This document shows, one piece after another, positions 58,376 through 64,000 of a stretch of DNA of 64,000 nucleotides (position 1 is its first letter; each line of letters starts with the position of its first letter). The position numbers were made by a program, and so were the translations under genes. The DNA is from Typha latifolia (taxonomy: Eukaryota; Streptophyta; Magnoliopsida; Poales; Typhaceae): the NCBI GenBank assembly GCA_019914945.1, contig CM034110.1, positions 10,270,808 to 10,334,807 of the forward strand, given 5' to 3'. Below the pieces are notes generated by a model. The model was not told where the DNA came from. It saw only the letters and a list, made by a program, of their open reading frames with translations, and did not search any database.

Positions 58376-61300
58376 TTAAATCAAAGTACGCAATCTGACC
58401 AATAAAATTTGGATGCTCTCAAGCTTTTGGTTCAGCTGTTTCATTTCTAAAACATGTCTGGAATCCTCTGAACTGCTCATCTTGGAAACAAGGTTTGAGC
58501 ATCTGACCTGTGAATCTGACACCTCAGCTTCTAGTGAAGCAATCATCGTTTCCAAGGTCTCATTTGGACCCTCTGCAATGCTATTGGCGGTCGGAGCTCG
58601 AGGAGAGAAGCTGATACTGCCAGCACTACTTCGCCTACTAAGTTTTTCTGGTGTAAAAATCTTATCCAAGCCTCCACTCCCTGCATCAATAATGAAAAAC
58701 ACTTGCAAAGTGAGTTATCCTACTAGCCAAATTTATATTAAAGTAATTTTGAGGCTAAAATAAAAGCATGCAAGAAAGAAAAGCTCCCAAAATTGACACA
58801 AGATCCACATGATCACCATTTTACAAAGTAATTTGCAGGTCTGTCAAACAATAGAGTTTATTCTTCTGCTTTCCTTGTAGAACAAAACCAAAAAGATGGC
58901 AACTTACACTAGCAAACTTTACTCCATGTACATGCCGAGACAAGTGATTTGAAAAATATAATAAAAAAATGGTAAACAAATGAATCTTAAATATCTATAA
59001 ATCAATTACATACCAAGATTGCTGAGCTGATCTATAGTACTTTGGCCAAGAGACTCATCAAGCTTAAGCAAACGCAGAATTCCCGCAGCAATTCTACCCA
59101 TGGAATCAACTTCGGACCTACAAAGGCAAGCAAGATGCTCCAGTTCCTCTTTTGTAGCAACTGCCTCTATCTGTGTCATAAGCCCAAGATAAACAATTTA
59201 GCCTTCTATTATACTTGCAAAAACAACTTTTATCAACAAGATTATCATATGACAGAAAATTCATTACAGGTTGTTTGACTGAAAACTGGATATTCTCTAT
59301 TGTCCATTTGGCTTCTTCATCACTTCCATGTTCATCAATGACTAAACTGGCCACAATGTTTATGCCTTCACCATTATCAACAGTTCCCATACTGTTTGTA
59401 TCTATATCTATTCGAGCAACTTGCATCATATTTGCTTGGATGATTTCATTTCTGTAACGAGGCTTCAGTGCCTGCAAACCTTCCACTCCCACCTGAAAGC
59501 ACCGAACAAACAACAAACCCAGATTAGGAGATAAAACCAATAGACTATTCAAAGTAATGAATAGTATTTTATAACAGAAAACTAGAGACAATAATGTATC
59601 AAGATAAAATATTGTAACCTTAACATTGGTAACAGCACTCTCTCTCCAAAATAGGGGAGAAACCATTAAAAACAACAATAATGGTTAGTTTTTCATCATT
59701 TGTTAGCAAGCTAGAAAATCCATGTAGTCTAGCAAAAATGATCAAAGAGGCAAATGAAAGACAATCCAAGAGTGATGGAAGAGATTGGTTCATCATTTTA
59801 GAAGATTGTGGACTTGGCTAAGAAAACTTATTTTGATTGGTTCAGTCAAGTCATATACATGTCAGGGACCTTCAGTTTTATGCATCTCATGTAAACTTCA
59901 ATCACCAGATAGTTGATCATGAAACTAGCCACTTTAGGCATCTCATAAAATTTCTGTGTTGCTATACATACATGTAAGACGGGAATATGCAAGATCCAAA
60001 AAATCATGACCAAAGAAGGATATGCTTAGAATGTCACAAACTTGAAGACAAATATTAAGTTAGATAACCAAGAATTGCACCTGCAATGTTGCAACCAATA
60101 TGACTTCTTCAGGAAAGATGGGCACATTTGGATGAAGCAACAAATCGTAGATGCAATGTGCAATTTGTGGGAAAGGATTTTATGATAACGATGATATATA
60201 TTTAAGCATCATAACTGGCATTTGATAGTGTGGTGGTGAAATTGTTCGAGATATTCTCTACAAAGAAATTTATCATAAAATATAATAGAGAACTTTTGGA
60301 CTGCAACTTGGCAATGTTAAGTGAAAAAGAAGTGACAGAATTTTCAAGTTTGCAGCTAATAATTTTTAGTTATTTATTCAATGCGAAAAATAGAGAATAT
60401 TAAGGCAACCAAAAGATACCTTGAATGATTCCACAGGAAACATCTTTTTCTTCCGCAAATTGATGATGCTACTAGTGTTAGATTTACCATTACTTTTTCC
60501 TTTTACTTGTAAGTTTTGGAATGTCATATGCCAACACTTATCTTCTCTACTGACAAAATCACCATTGCAAGGCAACCACTCTTCTCCTATTTCTTCCATC
60601 CCTTCAAGAGCGAATAACCAATTCTTTAGTTCTATTGATATATCAAGATCATCCGGCATCCCCAGTTCTATAAGTTCACCATGACCTTCATCTTCCAAAT
60701 GTCCATCTGAAATAATGCAAGAAAAGAGGAGATGGGAAAAGAGATTCAGAAAATAACAAAGAAATTTCATTTATGATATTTGAAATTGATGCATGTGATT
60801 TTCATGTACAGTTTAAAAACTTTACTCTAGCAATAAGAATATTTTCACATTAACAAAAATATAGCACAAATTGAAAGTTAAGTTTATATGCCATACTGTG
60901 CTTATTGGAATTAGCAAGAGAAGATGACTTGAAAAGCTTTGCGAGTGGACCAGAAGATAAGTCCTTCACTCCTTTCAGCAGCCCCTCTCCAGGACCACCA
61001 TCTGGCCCAAGAATACCAAACCGATGCAACAAAGATTCAGTATAGCCTATTCCACCACCCAGGCGTACACCAGATATCTTAGTGGACACATTCAAACTAT
61101 GGCACTCCAAATCCTGCATGTCGTAAGGCATCACATGGTCGACGGTAACATCAAGAAATGGAACTGGCTTCACCTGATACTTGCTTTTGTTCTCAACCCA
61201 AAATACAGCCCTCATTTTGGGATGCCCATTCCCGGTTACCACAGAGTCATGTTTGTCAGACACCCCTACCCTGTTATCATAATTGACTGTAACTCCATCT

Positions 61301-64000
61301 AAACAGTTGACAGAGACAGTTTCCCAGTGTAAGTTGGTTGAGACTGCAAAAGCACCACCAAGAGTACGATGGGACACTCTTAGGAAAAGATCTTCTCCAA
61401 CAAACTGAACTAAGGGAATACCTTGAATGTCCACCCAGGAAGATTCCAAAAAGTTAAGCTGTAGAACATTTACATATAGACTTACTGCAGTATCACTAGG
61501 AATTTTTTTCATTAGTTTTTTACCCATGGACTTGCCATCTGTTATCTGCATTTTCTTTTTACCGACTTTTGTTATCTGTTCTCCTACTCTACCAAAGTAA
61601 CCATAGAGATCTAAAACAAAGAATAGCTGCTCAACAGAAGTATAAGATAAATATTGCTGGCAGGCTACCCCGATTCTGACAACACCTTCTGGAGGAGGCA
61701 CATCCAACAAAGGGCTCCCATCTGCAGTGGCCATAGCAGCCTCAAAACATACATCATGCAGTTCAACACACCTCCACAACCCTGCAGACCAATCACCAGA
61801 ACTTTTCTGTCTTGTTAGCCTGCTGCAGGTTTCAAGTGAGAGGCTAAGGTTTGAAGCTCGAGTAATCCACTTCTTCTGACTGGCATCAATAGGTTGGTTT
61901 TCCCAGAGAATAAAGCAAGCAGGATCTTTCTCCAGATTTAGTAAAGTGCACTTCAGTGACGGTGATTCTGATAAGCACAGATCCTCTACATGAAGCCTTG
62001 CTCCAGAAAAAGATGAATTGGCAAAATGGTTCCCATTTTCAGTGAAATTTGCAATCTTCCCAGCATCTAAAGGAATGGAGAGATCAAACTCTTTGATATT
62101 GAACATAAAGGAATTGACTGAGGAATCAGGCAATACAGCCCCAGGGCTGACTACAATTCCATCAGCCAAGAAAGAGGAGATTCTCAAACATGACTCCTCC
62201 TGAAGAGTAATCTGAGAGAAGCATAAACACATGAAATAAGATGACCAAAAAGGGACAAACATCAAGTGTTTGAAACATTTAATATGAAGATTTTTTTTTT
62301 TTTTTTTACCAGAAGGGGTTGGCAATTGATGACCGTCTGTGAAGCAAACTTTGGTGGGCAAGGTGAAGGGTTAATCTGAAGAGAATGAAGGCAAATCAGA
62401 GGAACCCCAACATCAAATTGTAACTGTTGATTTCCTAGAGGATAGATCGGAGGACAAAAATTTTCACCTAGTAAAAGTAATGAAAAAATTAGTCTAACAA
62501 ATTTAATTATTGTATGCTAAAGCATAAAGTGTATATCTAGCCACCAAAGAAATGACAAGTGATCACCAAATTTTGGCACATGCAGTGATTCCTGTGTAAC
62601 AGCCTGCATTGATGGTTGTACCAAGGTGCATGGAGGGTGTGAAAAGGTGTCCCTGCACAGAGAAAATTGTTTGTTGATCCTTATGAAATTCTTCTATTTA
62701 CACCAGAAAAAAGAAAAATAAAGAACCATCAACATTGGCATTACAAACAATAAAACTTGAAATGATGCTATAACACAGTGCTTCGCAAGTACTAGCCAAA
62801 CGTAACTTTCTGTTTGTATAAATGAAGAAGGTAAAGAAAGCGAGAATTTCTAAAGTTGGAGCTTCGACAGTAATACAGAGAGTAGGCACAGGAATTACCT
62901 CAGAAATAGCCCACCGACCTTAATGCAAGATAAGTTTTTTGTGATTTCTCCATCTGATACACTTGCCTGCCAGGAAAAGAAAAGGTACGAATGAACTCAG
63001 TGGCAAAAGAAAGGGTGAAATAAGCAAGAATCAATCACACATTGCCTCAGAGGATGCAGTACAGTTGGGATAAAATGTAGAAAATTCTCTATATTTTATT
63101 TCTCTTGAAGAAAAGAAATCAGAAGCAAATATATAAGTTGATCCTACTATCCTAGTATTATACCTAAAAGGCCACTTTTGTTGATGAAAGAACATATTAT
63201 ACAATTCCATTCAAATTCAGCTAAAAGATGCATCTTTTTGACAGAAACAAATATATAAAATATTCACAAAGCTGCAAATATGCTAGGAGAAAATTACCCG
63301 CGAGAAAAGGAGGGACTGCATCAAAAGTTCTAGCTGAAACTCTGGCAATCAAACAAAAGTTAGTGACAGCCAGTATCCAAATCCAAAGAATCTGAAAATG
63401 ATATTTACCAGCATCTCTGATGCAGAGAAAAATATGGTCCACAATGATAGAAACCAACGAACATCCTGCTGCTTCAGTGCAACGCTGCTCAGATCAAATC
63501 AATATGGAAAATGAGGAACTTAACTCCTACTGCACTCAATAATGAACACCTACTACATATAAACACAGGCACCTACTACATATAAACACAGGTGAGAGCA
63601 CAATGAATGCAGGAACAGGCATACACAGATAAAGATAGAGGCAAAGACAGAAGAAACCTGTTGAGCCTTTGGACCCATATCTCCCCTGTTTAGGCAGACA
63701 TACAATCCCGTCAAAAACCGGAGAAAAGCTCTTAATCCTGTGCAAAATAATTCCAATTTTCTAAACCCCAATATGGTATGTCAATGAAGATTAAAATATG
63801 GATCATGAATTACCAGGTTCACTTAAAGCAGGACAGACAGCTTCTGTAATATGCAACTGAACCTCAAGCCCAAGTGGACTGTTCTGTTCTGTACGCTGAA
63901 CAGTAATCTGATATTCAAAGAGCAGTTAGAAGTGAACAAGGTGATATATTCTTTAACAACTCAAACAATAATATGTTGGACCCAAGATACATTAGTACTT
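58376..64000 (-). CDS. chorein-like bridge lipid-transfer protein (UHRF1BP1/BLTP3-like), 3' part
   Basis: Twelve exons are inside the window: 63814-63907, 63658-63737, 63409-63484, 63298-63341, 62899-62966, 62567-62652, 62310-62467, 60897-62211, 60420-60706, 59268-59492, 59014-59170, 58376-58680. They keep phase and give 964 residues; the N-terminal chorein portion lies beyond the right edge. Diagnostic stretches are PGLRAFLRFLTGLYVCLNRG, SIIVDHIFLCIRDAEFQLEL and, in the large exon, GVVRIGVACQQYLSYTSVEQ, QLNFLESSWVDIQGIPLVQF and RLGGGIGYTESLLHRFGILG. The C-terminus is a probable coiled coil (LETMIASLEAEVSDSQ, LEMKQLNQKLESIQ). Proteins of the repeating beta-groove group form long hydrophobic channels that move lipids between membranes at contact sites. 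Assignment to the UHRF1BP1/BLTP3 branch (recalled Arabidopsis relative At3g20720) is by memory of these blocks; VPS13-like is the alternative. Confidence 0.78.

Noticed and set aside
63409..63484. Alternative frame reading DVRWFLSLWTIFFSASEML in the lipid-transfer gene
   Set aside because: That frame does not keep phase with the upstream exon; the frame SLVSIIVDHIFLCIRDA joins both neighbours in phase and matches the family.

Overview
This is nuclear DNA of a flowering plant. The genes have many introns with GT-AG (and a few GC-AG) borders, the spacers are AT-rich with (AT)n and (GA)n microsatellites, and the proteins are plant families: APO, class III peroxidase, early nodulin-like protein, ROP-interactive CRIB protein, and E-type and P-type pentatricopeptide repeat (PPR) proteins. 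I cannot place the species more closely. All exon borders below were worked out by hand from reading frame, splice signals and family knowledge; each listed model keeps phase at every junction.

Layout. 1-4.1 kb: mostly non-coding, with a Tourist-like MITE and a doubtful minus-strand transcript unit. 4.2-5.0 kb (-): early nodulin-like phytocyanin. 5.9-7.7 kb (-): RIC-type CRIB protein. 10.4-11.6 kb (-): APO4-like organellar RNA protein, divergent from an E-type PPR gene at 13.9-16.0 kb (+). 17.3-18.0 kb (-): protein of three ubiquitin-like domains. 21.2-22.5 kb (+): secreted class III peroxidase. 25.3-27.6 kb (+): SLC35F5-like membrane transporter. 28.4-28.7 kb (+): telo-box/TATA promoter followed by a box C/D snoRNA. 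32.0-43.3 kb (+): 16-exon P-type PPR gene resembling At4g04790/At4g21880. 43.7-45.6 kb (+): intronless E-type PPR gene resembling At2g35030. 45.9-49.6 kb: broken partial copy of the 16-exon PPR gene. 50.2-57.2 kb (+): CCCH zinc-finger gene. 58.4 kb to the right edge (-): 3' two thirds or so of a chorein/UHRF1BP1-like bridge-type lipid-transfer protein.

The most interesting part is 34-50 kb. A segment running from intron 3 of the 16-exon PPR gene through its 3' end, the spacer and the first 40 coding bases of the CCCH gene exists twice in direct orientation. The right copy carries the intact CCCH gene but only a decayed PPR remnant with a 4.9-kb internal deletion. The left copy carries the intact PPR gene, but its CCCH start is cut after codon 13 and continues in frame into the intronless PPR protein. 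That PPR gene therefore seems to have taken its promoter remnant, 5'UTR, start codon and first 13 codons from a zinc-finger gene: a chimeric gene made at a duplication breakpoint.

Functionally the window has three PPR genes plus an APO gene (organellar RNA metabolism), a snoRNA (rRNA modification), and unrelated cell-wall, signalling and membrane genes. I see no operon-like co-regulation, as expected in a plant.
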